Shown here: positions 23,153-38,100 of the stretch, in pieces
How the letters are laid out: the number at the start of each line of letters is the position of its first letter
Numbering within the stretch: the stretch's first letter is position 1
Source: Lepidostoma basale
Lineage: Eukaryota; Arthropoda; Insecta; Trichoptera; Lepidostomatidae
Length of the DNA: 64,000 nt
Direction: 5' to 3'
NCBI GenBank assembly: GCA_022606425.2
Contig: JAHDVF020001018.1
Span: 496,001-560,000 of the forward strand
Position numbers and translations under genes: made by a program
The notes under the pieces: model-generated
What the model was told of the DNA's origin: nothing
What the model saw: the letters and a program-made list of their open reading frames with translations, nothing else
Database searches by the model: none

Positions 23153-26100
23153 CTGAAATAATTTAATATATTTAAATGATATTATTATAGTACATAACAA
23201 ATGGAATCATCAAATGAATATTTTGTAAAGTTGACCATAAGAAAATAACGATCATATACGGTTTACCATGTTCTTGACATATCTATTTAATTTTACTACT
23301 CAAGTTAGAACCTTAAAAGGTGATGTGTAAACTTTGCATGTTTTTAAGTTTGTGTTTTCTTAGTGTTTGTTTTTATATTTTCTTAATGTTTTTTTGTAAT
23401 TGTGTAAGATATTTTAGTTTCTAAGTTTGTGTTTTGATATTTCCTAAATGCTTTTATAAGTTTGTAAACATTGTAATATACTTAGTTTCTATGTCTTTGA
23501 TATTTCCTGATTGCTTTTGTAATTTTGTAAGATGTTCTAGTTTTTAAGTCTGTGTTATGAAATTTGCTGAATTGTTTACGATTGTTGTACCACATATTCT
23601 TTTGTAATTATTAATAATAAATAATATTTATAAATAATTAATAATTATTATTAATAATTAATAATTATTAATAATAATTATGAATAATTATTATAGATCA
23701 CCGCAAAGCACCACTTATGGAACAGGGTCCAACAAATATGGCGATAACTTCATATATATTTTTTTTCTTTCAAATTTGGGTCAAATCAAGTTAAAACAAA
23801 ATATAATAATTTTATATTTTTGGTTTTATAAAATATATTAAATTACTGTAAATTTTTGTTTATTTAAAATACTAGTTTTTTTCATACATCTGACTGCCCC
23901 TAGCAACTTAGGGAACGATTTGTAGCTCTCTTTAGTCACTGTGCTTTAAAATTGTAAGTTTTTTAAATTACTATCGAGTATATTTAATTTCATTTACCTC
24001 GGATTCTGTAGAGCTATCCGGACTCGAAAGACCTTTCTTTTCAGATTTTTTACTACTGCTCTCATCCCCAGACATTGCGTCGATGTTTCTTCTTCTATAA
24101 TATTGCCTCACAGAAGCGCGAACTTTTTGCTGCAGACTTGTTCTTTTGGGACTGAAAAATTTATACAAAATGGTTGTTGTATTAAAAATATATCCACTAC
24201 AGGTTGTCATAGTATCTCTCATAAGATAATCGGTTGAGAGTTAACATACATACATACGAACCATCACGCCGTTTCTCCTCAGGTGTAGGCAGAGAGAAAA
24301 GACCGCCACACTACTCTATCCTGACACAACTCTCTAGCTTCCTCCACCTTCATACAACGAGTCATACAAGCACGTCGATTCTTCCGACTTCTAACATGAT
24401 CAACCTTTAAAATTGTATTAATTTGGTCACGCCATATTTTCCTCGCTCTACCTCGACTCCGTACTCTATTTACATCATTAACGTATACTTTCTTAAACAT
24501 TCTTTCTCCATCCATGCGCTCCATATGTCCGATCCAACGCAGCGATCCTTTCATAATTTTTTTCATAATACCTTCTTCCCCTCTACATTCCTTTCTTATA
24601 TCAGCATTTGAGATTCCGTCGTATATCGTTATATCACACATACGTCTTAGGGACCTCATCTCCACGCATTTATTCTGCTCTCATCCTTTTTCTACCAGTT
24701 CCATACTTCGCTTCCATACATAAGGGTTAGGACCAGAACTCTATTATGAACGGTTGTTTTCGCTTTCATTGATAAATTATTGTTTCCAAAAAACTATTTT
24801 TAAAGCTCCTTTTACATTGTTCACTATTTTTTAAAGTTAACTTCGAGATAATGAAATGAATTATTGCAAAGTTATTATCGCTTTGACGATTGATGTCTTT
24901 CATATTCGTGAAAGTACGTTCAGAAGACAAATACTCTTGACTTTGGAATGTATCTTGTATTCCTAATGTCGAACCATCTCTCATGCGTTCCTGGTATTAT
25001 AAATTAATTATATTATACCTGTTCTCAATAGATGCCTTAAAATATAATTGTTGTTTGTAATATCTTTTGAGAAAATAAGCTGATTTGATTTGATTTGAAA
25101 AAGTTACTACGAACCTTTTTTAAATATTGCATCAAGGGAGTAAAACTGTGGAATTCCTTAAAACAATTTTTTAATGGATTGAATAACTTTTTTTCACTTT
25201 TGAGTTTATTTTTCTCGACATGTTTCGAAGGTTTTACACCTTCATCATCGGGAAAACGATTTCAACTCAGTTGATTATGAATGTATAATATATAACCTAT
25301 AAAGAGGAACACTTTAAGTACCTGGGCATTATGATTACATAATCTATGGACCCAGATATGGAAGTGAAGTGCAGGATCGAAGCAGCCCATAGCTCATTCA
25401 ACAAAATGAGATCAATATTCTGCAATGACAACTTGAACTTGAAACTAAGGCAGAGAATGTTGAAGTGCCATGTCTGGCCTGTATTACTCTATGGCTCGGA
25501 GACTTAGACCCTGAAAGTGCACACTTTGAACCGGTTGGAAGCATTCGAGATGTGGTTGCACAGGAGAATGCTTTGCATACCGTGGACAGATTCCGTCAGC
25601 AATTTGGAGGTTTTGAGGAGAGCCAACTGTAGTAGACAACCGCTAAGATCCGTAAGATTTCATATCTGGGTCACATTCTGTGGGGAGATAAATACAGTTT
25701 GCTCCAACTAATACTGATAGGAAAAATTGAGGGGCAGCGTGGTCCTGGTAGAAGGCAAACGTCTTGGCTGTGCAACATAAGAGACTGGACCGGGATGAGA
25801 CATGTGGGGGAGCTGTTCCGGGTTGCGCAAGATAGAGAAGCCTTCGCCGGAGTGATTGCCAACGTCAGGGGGACCTGATACGGCACGCGAAGAAGAAGAA
25901 AGTAAGAAAAATTAACTTAAAATTGGAACGAACTGTGTTTTAATTCATAAAAAAATCGTTACTATATATCACTAAGCAAACACAGTTATCTTCAATGTAC
26001 TTGTTATACCATACTCATCTAAGTTTAATGTTTGTTCTATTTTCAAAATGTCCTTCACAGTTTAATATGACTAATCAATCAAGTCGTAGAGTATACAAAT

Positions 26101-29100
26101 CATATCAGTGTCAGCACCTGAGAGTGTAATTATGCCTGTGTGTAGAGGGTGGGGGGTGTGGAAGAGGTCCAGATGCCCTCCTTCCTCCTCTTGCAAGGCG
26201 GTGTAGGGCTTTCAGAGCTCCGGCTCTTTCCTCTTTACCAGATAGCCATCCCGACAGCTCTTGTAAAACCTGGTTAAGATAATCAGAAATGTTAAAACAT
26301 ATATACATTTATGTATGGAATAGATATGTTATTAATACGAATTTAAACTTCTTGTTTAGAAGATTTATTAAATTATATTTGAATGACATGTATCGCTTGT
26401 CCAAGGCATTATCAAATGTATCGAAAATCATACGCGTTTTTGTTTATATACACGAGTTAAAGGAGCACAATACAATAATTAAGGTAATTGCCGTGGCCCA
26501 ATACATTGTTTAAAACAATTAAGGAATAAACTCTCCTACATTCTGGGTTTTTAATAAGACTATCATAAGACCGGTAGTCACCTACGGCTGTGAGACATGG
26601 TCTCTAACGCAGAGAGAGGAAGGCAGGCTGGCAGTTTTTGAGAGGAAAATACTGAGAAAAATTTTTAAACCCACGCTGGAGAATGGAACTTAAGGAATTA
26701 AAAGAAACCTTGAACTTGAAGTACTGATTAACCAGGAAACAGTAGTGATATTCTGTAAGTCTCAACGCCTACGGTAGGCTGACCATGTGGAGAGAATGCC
26801 AGAGGGTAGAACACCACAAATCATATCCAGATGGGTGCCCCGCGAAAAGAGAGCCAAGAGGCAGACCGAGGAAAAGATGAGCGGATTGCGTGGAAGAAGA
26901 TTGGGAAAAAAATGGAAGGAGCTGGGGAACGGAGAGAGATGGCCAGAGACAGAAGTCAGTGGAGGACTGTTGTGGAGGAGGCCAAGTCCTACACCGTGAT
27001 GTAGCGCCGAGATATGAATGAATGTATTCTGGGGTTTATGTATTAGGCCACGTAAATTATTTTGATTACCATATTCCGCTCAACGCTCCAAAAACAACGC
27101 GTTTGATTTTCGCTACATTGGATAATGCCTTATACAGGAAAACATATTATTCACAATAAACAGATTTTTTTTTAATACAACGGGTTGTTTGAACCCAATT
27201 ACTGTATACAATTTGTTTTTTGCTATTATATTGATTCTCGTGACATGTGAAAGCTAGCTAATCTATCGCAATTTTAATGTCACGTGAATTCTACAACAGA
27301 CCAATGACGGTGTCACAATCACACTGCCATATCCAGGAATCGCACCCGGGACCTCCGGTATGGCGGTCAGAGCTCTTACCACTCTGACACGAAGGTCGTA
27401 ATGATAATATGAAGCACTCACTTTGTGGTGCTTCATATTATCACATACATTTTTAACTTACAGATATAAAATAATAAAACACTTTGTGTTTAACCAAAGT
27501 TTAGTTATTATACTGTCCAAGCGAAACTAGTTGGCATCAATTATTATAACCATATTCTTTTTATTCTTCTTTCTCAGCCTATTCCCGTCCACTCCTGGAC
27601 AAAAGCCTTCTCCATTCGCTTCCGTATCACTCTGTTCTGCGCAGACTGCATCCAGGTTATTCCGACATGTTCAGATCCTCCTTCCACCGTAGTTGCGGTC
27701 ACGCCGCACTTCGCTTTGCCGTCCACGGTCTCTAAGTCAGCAGTCTTTTTGTCCATTTTTCGTTTGAGCTTCTGGCTACGTGACCTGCCCATTGCCATTT
27801 TAGAGTCGCTACCCGGTGGATGATGGCAGTGACCTTTGTTTTTTCTCTAGCCGTATCGTTTCTGACTCTGTCTCTTAGGCTTATTCCTAACCATACTTAT
27901 TAAAAACAAAGTGTTTTACTATTTTATGTCTATAAGTTTAAAATATAAGAAACATCTATAAAATGGACATTATCATTCGTATTAATTAGTCAATTAAAAT
28001 ATTATTATTAATGGTGAAATTAATGAAACGCTGATAGTAAAGTAAATTATGCTACTCATCAACATATTTTAGTAAAATATAGCAATTTTAGTCAATTATA
28101 GCAGAAATGTAAAGAGATTAAGCCTCACGCAGCGTTCCATGGAAAGACATATGCTCGGCGTCAGTCTCCGAGATAAAATCAGAAATGAGGAGATTAGACG
28201 CCGAACAAAAATATTGGACATCATGGAACGATTAGCGAGACTGAAGTGGCAATGGACGGGTCATGTGGCGAGACAAAGTGAGGATAGATGGACCCAGAAA
28301 ATAATAAGGTGGAGACCATGGAAAAATAGGAGAAGCGTCGGCAGGCCGCAAAAAAGGTGGGCCGACAACATTGCTGCCGTGGGGGGGGGGGGGGGAATGT
28401 GGCTGCAGCTGGGAGAAAATAGAGACGAGTGGAAAGGAAGGGAAGAGGCCTATGTCCAGCAGTGGACCGATGAAGGCTGACGAAGATGATAGCAATTAAG
28501 TTTCATATTATTTTTTTTAATTAATATCAAAGGACTTACGCTATATCTCTGCATGTTAATAAGAGCCCTAATGACACCCTTATATTCACGGTGCGGGGCT
28601 AAAGCTTGCTTTCGTTCTAATACCAAGCTCAAAGGAGTTGCATCACGTAGGCAGCAATGCAAACTCGACTCGTCATCATCTATATTAACACAAAAAAACT
28701 TATAAATACAATTATACGTTAAAAACTAACTAACCATCACGCCGTCTCTCTGATGGAGTAGACAGAAAGAATGGACTGCCACACTGTACTTTCCGGGCAA
28801 ATTTCTCTCGCTTTCTCGACATTCATACGTCGTGTAATGCACGCGCGTCTATTTCTCTAACTCCTCACGTGGCCGACATTCAATATTTGATTTATTTGAT
28901 CGTGCCACGTTTTCCTCAGCTTACCCCACCACACCTACACAACGTTGGGTGTGAGTTTTTTTTTATTTTTATATATATTGGGTTGAACGATGGTGAAATT
29001 GTTTCTCCAGTACAAAAAGAGAGTGAGGATGAGATGATGATGAAAGCTCAAAAGAGGATGATGAAGGAGAACGTATCAGTCATGGAGAAGCTTTTACAGC

Positions 29101-32100
29101 ATTAGTAACTGCGCTATAATGGTTTGAAGAGGAAGGAGAAATCACCTCAATTCAATTGATTTTATAAAAACGAATCCGTGCTTTAGCTGCAAAAAAAGAC
29201 GAGAATTTCTTATTAGTCTTTTTTTATATGCTTTGTATATACAATACTATTATAACTTTTTCAAAAAATTTAATTAAATATCAAACATGTTTCGGACAAC
29301 CGGTCCTTCCTCAGTGATATTATAAAGACACATATTTAAAATATTATAAAATTGTTTACAAATTTTATCAGTTTTGAAAAAAATACTCAAAATCAGCCAA
29401 AACTGATCATAAATATTTGTAAACAATTTTATAATATTTTAAATATGTATCTTTATAATATCACTGATGAAAGACCGGTTGTCCGAAACATGTCTGATAT
29501 TTAATTTAATTTGTTTTAAAAGTTAGTGTTGTATATCATCATCGGCTGTCCCTCGTGTCCGAGGAAGACTGTCCTTCACGGTTGTGGGTCCACATGTGAC
29601 TATATAGCGTTGTATATACAAAGTATATAAAAAAGAAAAAGACAAATACTCGTAAAACATCGACAACACAGAGTATGGCGAACATAGAAGAGAATTTCTT
29701 GTTAAAAAAAAAACCTCTAATTATTTCTCCAGTACTGTAGAGTAATGTAAGCCATTTTATGTACATATGCTATATACTCGTACATACAAGTACCTGTATT
29801 TGTTTTCCCAGTAAAATTTATAATTTTAATAATCAATAATTGAGCCAAGAAAAAAAAATCTATTTACCTACACCTTAGTTTGCTAAAAGAATTAGCGCCT
29901 TTTTGATCCGGAACACCTCCGGTCCTAATTATACCGGATAAACCAAGTTCTACTGTATGTTTATTGTTTAAATCACGAATTACATTCGTCGTCAGGTTAT
30001 TTAGAATACATTCATAGCTCAAATATAATATTTATTTATTTATTTTAGGGTAACAAACAGCGAATGAGCATATATATAAAAATACACAAAGAAGTACTCA
30101 AATAAGGCCAATTACATGTTTAAAAATATAAATGAATGAACAGAGTTAACATTATAGACTTATGAAACGAGATTTAACTAAACTAAAATCAAGATAAAAC
30201 TAACTAAGGTAATAGTATAAAAATTAACAAAAAGATAATAATAATAATACAAGTAAAGGAATATTACATTATTGCACTATACACACCGAAAAGTTGTTGC
30301 AAATATTTTTTTTAAATCGAGTGTTTAGGTGGAAAACATCGATTGCATTAAAGGATTTGTTATAAGTGTCATATATCCGGTACATTGCCGCGCTCTGAGC
30401 GTAATTGGTGCGATAAGCAGGAAGGTGGAATACTTGGCTCGCGGTGTGTCTTGTACGAAACATAGGGGTATTAATGGTCAATTTGCTAAGAAGTTCGGAG
30501 TTATCAATTCTGAAATGTATGATTTTGTGAAGTAGCATCATATCGTTTAGTGTTCGTCTATCTTGGAGAGAGTCTAAGGATAATATATAATCTATAACAA
30601 GAAACGCACGAGTGGGAGTAGCACAATAACATCCTCATAAGGGAGATAGCTTACACTTATAAAAATACTAATAATATTGAAAACGAAAAGAATTGCTTAC
30701 CATAGTCAAGACAACGTTTTTCCCCGCTATGATTGACTTCTTCCAAAACCATCGGTCTCGGCACCCCATTCTTCAATCTTATTGTATCACCTATAGACCA
30801 GTAGGAACCAAAGATTTTCTCTGAGTTCCTCAAGGTGCTGTACTTTGAAGAAATACTTCGCAGGGTATGGTATTTGCTATCTGCAGTCGCCACAGTATCG
30901 ATTGTTCCAGTTGTACTCCTCAATGTATGCGTTTTAGAAATATCCCCGTTAGACGCACTGCAGTCGGCTTTATCGCTCGAAAGTATTTCCTCGCTCTTGC
31001 TTGTTTGGACAACCCCTTCAAATCTGTGATAAAAATAATTTAATTAACTAACTAACCATCACGCCGTCTCCCCTAAATGGTAGGCAGAAAGAATGGACTG
31101 CCACACTTCAACCGATGTGGCACTCCATCTTTCTCTTTTCGCCCCGCAAGAGATGCGGTGTGATGGGTTGCGAACCTCATCGCCACCAATAGGCATCTCC
31201 CGCGCACATTTCGATCGTCCAACGTCCACAAAATAAAATAAAATTACAAAATAAAAATAATTTAACACATTATGTTCTTTTATATGGTGCACTTGTCATC
31301 AATTTTATGTCATAATTTAATTATTAATCCCAAAAGATTTTTTTTGAACTTCCGTTAGAATAACTTATTTAGTGATGTGACATTATTAAAAATAATTTAA
31401 AAACACTTTTGTTCTTTTTACACCACTTTATTTTTAGAGCGTTTGTCATTTCTAATCACTGTTTTTCCCACCTTTGTTATATTTTTTTTTGTAAAATTGT
31501 CAACAGATTCCGCATACTTAATTGTAACTATAACTAATCACAATAATGAGTTTTTTGACGTATAATTATTACAACTGTTATTTTAATTAACTGTAGGTAA
31601 TTAGGTACCTAACTCAACTCCAGCAAGAACTTCAAAATTCTATCAAAGAAATTATTCAAATTGACATTGGAACAAATGCACATAAGGGTTCGAAAAATCA
31701 CGAAAATTAATTTTAACAGTTGTCGAAACTCTCCACATGAACGAAAAAATTGGTGTAACACCTGATAATGCCAACATCTTTTGCCGAAATAAAAAAAAAA
31801 TTAAAAATTGTAATATCATAACAGCGTTTAAATATCAACAGTTGTAAATAGTTTTATTATATTCATTTCTATTTCATTTTATTCGAATCTCCAAGAATAA
31901 GACCTATAATGACATATGGAATAGAAACGAGAGCTGACACCATCAGAACAAAAAGTCTCCTAAGAACCACAGAAATGAAGACTCTCCGATCCGTTGCGGG
32001 AACGACACTCCGAGACAAAATAAGAAATTCTGAAATAAGAAAGATCTGCAATGTAGAAGATGTCGTGCGATGGGGAAGACTAAGAAGACGCTACTGGAGA

Positions 32101-35100
32101 GATGTGTAAAAAGCATGTTCTGAAAGAGTGATAAATATAGCCTCAAAAAAGTACCAACAGGAAATCGACCTGCAGGAAGACCACCTAAAAGATGGCGAGA
32201 CAGTTGGACATATGCATCCCAGGAACAGGCTCCGAGAAATAACAGGACACAGTCCTAAATAAAGCAGAAGAAGAAGAAGAATAAGATTTTTATTCTACCG
32301 AGTATCGATCGTCTGGTGGCAGAATAAAAATAAATACATTAAAAATAATTAATTGCAATGAACTTCGTGTCGTGATAAACCAAAGTTCAGCTTACCCCAT
32401 TGCTTCGTTATCTAAACTACAGATGAATGCTTCCACAACACATTGTTCGGCCATGTTCAACTTGGCAGTCAGTCTATTCTTCTTATTGGCATGAAAACTT
32501 TTCCATTTATCTCTTTCCCGGGCGTCTTCCGGTAGGCTTAGATCGAATTTCATGTCCTCTCCATTCGATTTTGGGAAAACTAACCTTAACACTACACAAA
32601 ATATAAAAAATAAATTAATAATCATCACATAAAAAGTATGCATGCGAAATGATCTGATGATGAATGTTAATAAGTCAAAGGTAATGATTTTTGAAAAGGA
32701 AGAAACCACGACAGTCTGCAACATTAGCGTGAATGGTGAAAATTTGGAGCAAGTAGTTGAGTTCGTGTATTTAGGTAGTATGTTTACAAGAGATGGGCGA
32801 GTGGAGAGGGATATTGAAAGAAGGGTTGGGGCAGGCAACAAAGTGAATGGTGCACTTAAAGTTGTCATCGCAAACAAAAACCTATAAAAAAAGCTAGAAT
32901 GGCAGTGCACAATGGTGTTCTTCTACCGACCCTTATGTATGGAAGCGAAGCATGGAACTGGCAAAAGAAGGATGAAAGTAGAATACATGCAGTTGAAATG
33001 AGATCTCTTAGAAGAATGTGTGGATACTCTGTGTATGATAGAGTGCCGAATGAAAATATAAGAAGTGAATGCGGTGCGAATGATAGTGTCATGAACAAAA
33101 TAATGAAAGGATCATTAAGATGGTTTGGACATATGGAAAGAATGAATGAAGAAAGAATGGTAAAAAAATTATATGTTAATGATGTAAATGGAACCAGAAA
33201 TAGAGGAAGACCGAGGAAAACGTGGCACGATCAAATAAATCAAATATTGAATGTCGGCCATGTGAGGAGTCAGAGAAATCGACGCGCGTGCATGACACGA
33301 TGTATGAATGTTGAGGAAGCGAGAGAAATATGTCAGGAAAGAAAAGTGTGGCAGTCCATTCTTTCTGCCTACCCCTTCGGGGAGACGGCGTGATGGTTAG
33401 TTAGTTAATTAGTTTTAAAAATGATTTCATCAATTTGGTCACAACTCAAATTTGTATTTTTTTAAATTATTTGTAAATTACATAGTACAATTATATGTAA
33501 TTGGCTTTCGTGGTTGAATTAATGCACTGCTACAACTATTACACTTAATATCTTGTAACTCTTTTCCATTAAATAATTTAACCTTGCATTTTGTCGCTGT
33601 TTACACAATGCATGGGAAACTTTCAATTAAAAGTGGGATGAAGTGAAAACACGAGTGCTTCTTTTTGCAAGTGTATTTTAAATGTCTTTATGCCCTGTAT
33701 CTAATATGCCTTTATGTATGCCTTTATCTAATATGCCCTGTATCATCGATAAAAATAATGTAGGTCACTACCAAAAAAATAATTGGATTTCTAGAAAACG
33801 GACGTTTTCATCAATAATAAATACGTAATATGAATTTATTGTTTCTCGAACAATGATGTAAAACTCCATATTAAATAATTAATACGAATGAAAACGCCAG
33901 TTTTCTAGAAGTTTTATTATATTTTATGGGAATGACATGTTTCGCCCTTCTAAGGCATTATCAAATATAATAAAACTTCTAGAAAACTGACGTTTTCATT
34001 CGTATTAATTACGTAATATGAAGTTTAACATCGTTGTTCAAGAAACTTAATATAAGTAAGTAACAAATGACATTCGAAAATCTAAGTAAGGCGAAACATG
34101 CCACTCTCACTCTCCCAGTCTCTTATAATATCATAGAACTACGATTTCATCAATATAAAATTCTTAATATATTATTCACATACTTGTTTGTCTGATTTAA
34201 ACTTACCAGTTCCAGATTCCGTAACTGTTTCTAAAGTATCCAACATTTTTTCTGCCCATTGCCAACCCTTCGACGCCGCTTCGACTAGTCCCTGCGCTGG
34301 ACTAATACTTCCGTCATGAACTAATTTAGCAAAAGATGTCAAAGCATCAAATTCCTTATTACAAATTCTCGTCTTGAATTCCTCAAGATGCCAGCTGTTT
34401 TCGTGAGAAGTCACAAACAGCAGCTCCAAATAAGGTTTTAATACAGGTGAGAGGTATTTTTTATCTTCGTCGACAGCTTTGTACAGCCACTTTAACAAAG
34501 TTCTTATAAGTATGCAATCGTCAGTCAGGTCTTCTTTCTGCGTATCTGAATCTCTTCGAACTGCGTCAATTAAATACGTAGCAGAAGCGTCGTAACAGCT
34601 TTTGAGTTTGTGGCGTTTGAGCGTATCTTTGGAAGAAGCTTTCGGGGTGTTTGATGTTCTTTTTAAGTCTTTGTTAGGCAGTTCATCAAATATACCACCT
34701 GATACGTGAGTTTTAAGGAAATAGTCTCTAGCTTGATCCAATATTATGGCTAGCAGGTGGATCAGATCTTCAATTGGATCTTGGGGTTGAATTATAGTCG
34801 TTGAAAGTCCGCCTTGAAACCATTCGTTGGAATCCTAAAATAAATAATCACACGTTTTAGACAACTTCAATGATATTAACTAAGAATTCAGTACGGACGT
34901 AATGGTTTTAATTCAATGTCTCGTGCTGTGCTTTTCTTTGTTATTCATTGACTTCAAGTAATATTTATTACATTAGTTTTATATATTCAAAAAATCTTAG
35001 TGAATACATTCATCTGCGCTCTACTATCTGCATAAAGTAGAATTTAGTGTTCTAAATTACGAATTTAAAAAAAATCACACATTCACAAATTGTATAAATC

Positions 35101-38100
35101 TCGTACGCTATCCTAACCTCCTATACAATAACAAAAAATATTAATATTGGTTAGAGAAATTTTTCCATACGGTTCGTCGTAAAAAATGAAAAAAATAATA
35201 AATAAAAGTACCCATTTAAATAAAATCTGGACTAGAAATTCTACAGCGAGCTACTGAAACAAGTCGGAACTGAAGAACAAGTTGAATAAGACCACTTTTT
35301 TTTCATTATTTACTCGTAAATAATATTTCTAACACATTCATTCCACTATTATCATATTCTACACACCTTCAAGTTGGAATAGGAACTTCATTGTGATCCA
35401 TTATTATAATTTCTCTCGCAGGTGTGCTCTCAGAGAGTGTTCAAATATTTTGGTCGCATAGCCCTGAGAGATCAGAACCTTGAAAGGTTTCTAATAACGG
35501 TCAAAGTAGAAGAAAAGCGACCATTCGGACGGCCACTGACCCGCTGGTACAATCAAATCGGGGCACTGACTGGCCTCTTCACAGCTGCAGCCTGAAGATG
35601 ACGGAATCGTATGACCGTGGTGGATGGTTCTTCTTATTCTTCTTCCTCAGCCTATTCCCGTCCACTCCTGAACAAAGGCCTTCTCCATTCGCTTCCATGT
35701 CACTCTGTCCTGTGCAGACTGCATCTAGGTTATTCCGACGTGTCTGTTCAGATCATCCTTCCACCGTAGTTGCGGTCGCCCTGCACTTCTCTTTGCCGTC
35801 CACGGTCTCCAAGTTAGCAGTCTTCTTTTCCACTTTTCATCTGAGCTTCTGGCTACGTGACCTGCCCACTGCCATTTTAGAGTCGCCACCCGGTGGATGA
35901 TGTCAGTGACCTTTGTTTTTTTTTTCTCACCGTATCGTTTCTGACTCTAGGCTTAATCTTTACATGGTGAATGGTTATCGGGATGAAAACGACTCTCAGT
36001 CATGAAGAAAACGACTATGAAGAGACGAGAGAGCGATGGTTTGCATTTATCAAAATGAAATTCGAATTATTCACGAAATTTTGTTTTTGAACTTACTTAC
36101 TAAGTGTGCATTATTAAGATTCACCTGTATAACAACCTGCCTTGCAGTTAGCAGCCCCCTCGCCGCCGTAGCTAGGTAGGCGAGCTGCCTGGGCGAGTAG
36201 GGCGCCGCTCCAGACCCGGCGCCTGCCAGCCGCCCTCCTCGCGTGCCCCCGGCAGGCGTCGTCTCCTGCAGCAGCAGCGCCCAGCGAGTCACCAGGGCGG
36301 CCTCCAAACGCGAGCGGCCCCATGCAACATCTTCATCTACAATGAAAAGCCACCATCTAAATTATATAACTAACTAACTAACTAACCATCACGCCGTCTC
36401 CCCAAAAGGGTAGGCAGAAAGAATGGACTGCCACACTTTAATCGATGCGGCACTCCATCCTTCTCTTTTCGCCATCGCGAGAGACGCGGTGTGATGGGTT
36501 GCGAACCTCATCGCCACCAACAGGCATCTCCCGCGCACACTTGGATCGTTCAACGTCTACATAAAAAAATCTAAAACAAATTATCTGAAATACAACGATA
36601 TCAAATAAAATAACAAAGACAAATAATTGAACACATATTGTTACTTTAGATGGTCAGCTGGACGATCCGGACATTTGGGTTTTTTTCATTTTTATTCCAC
36701 GTTATCCACTGGTTTTTTTTTAATTTACTGTAATTAGGCACTTAAAACAATCCAACACCAGCAAGAACTTCAAAATATTATTGAAGAATTTATTCAAATT
36801 GTCATTGGATCAAATGAAAAATTTCTTTTTATATTTTTAAATTATATCAAAACATAAATAGCCAAAAGCCCGAATATCGTCAAGAAAGATTACGAGAATA
36901 TTTTGAATACAAGAGAGCAAGAGAGGAATACTCCGATTCTCTCAGAAAGTTTTTCGAAATACAATGCGCAAGCCCAAAAACGTTTCTGATTTATTTATTG
37001 TTTCTTGAATAATGATAGAAGACCCCATATAAAATTATTAATATGTATGAAAAAACGATAGTTTTCAAGGAGTTTTATTATTTATGTATGACATGTATCG
37101 CCCTTCTAAGGCATCAAACATTTGATGATGCCTTAGAAGGGCGAAACATGCCATACATAAATATTATAATAAAACTCCTTGAAAACTATAGTTTTTTCAT
37201 ACATATTAATAAGTTTCTGATTTATTTAGAAATTTGTTCTGATTATTGTTGTATGAAAATAGTGTAGAAAACAAAAAGAGAACAATAAAGGGTAGTTTAT
37301 TGTAAAAAATTTAACATGTTTAAAAAAAAAAATTCCATTAAAAGTTCAAACTTATAACGTAAAGCTGTAAATTACTGTGAACCGCGTATTTTACTGTAAA
37401 AAATGTTTTTAAATGATAGAAAATCTTTACTTCGGTGAATTTTTCACGGGATGTAACTAGTTATATTATTAATTATGTACGATCATAATATCCTTCAGGA
37501 GCAAGGAAGATTCCTCCACATATGGTATTACTATTATATAACGATTGCACCCGGCGCCCCTGGAAACGACGGTCAAGCCTTCAAGTGGCAAAAGAATAGG
37601 AGAGATAACCCCATTTGCAGGGCCACCCCTTTAAAACTAGAACGCCATTGACACTTTTTTGCAATGAGCCAGAAAAAATAATAGTCGTCAAATCAAGAAG
37701 ACAGTTGGAAGATATCAAGAAAAAACTGTCAGGTTTTCACATTATTAATAATATATGTACCTACCTATCTATATTCATGTTTATACTGCCAGAATAATTA
37801 TAGTCTGCAAATATTTGCTTCCATATTTTGATGACACACAAAATAGTTTACAAGGGGATTGCTAAACACTCAGCAAATTATGGTATTGATGTCATTTTAA
37901 TTCCATAGAAAAATATATTTAAAAAACTAACCTTATGCGATACGTTTTGTCACTCCAATACACGTTGCCAATTAGCCGTCATTTCACGACAATTAAAATT
38001 CAATACTTATGTTACAATTATACTTATTTAATTTAAAAAAAAAACTGTTTCAATTTCTCGTGATTGCGCAATAAAACGATAATTATTGAAAACTAATAAT

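Larger units (their letters stand above)
29262..29515. repeat. Foldback element with two facing hammerhead-like cores
   Basis: Arms of about 115 nt are reverse complements (ATATCAAACATGTTTCGGAC at left, GTCCGAAACATGTCTGATAT at right). Each arm holds a motif described under 29284-29314 and 29464-29494. One-armed copies lie at 56580-56720 and 63480-63660. Confidence 0.85.

Noticed and set aside
36114..36323. Alternative frame of host exon 9 (69 codons)
   Set aside because: It is open only because the DNA is GC-rich; it lacks helical periodicity and does not match the phases of exons 8 and 10.
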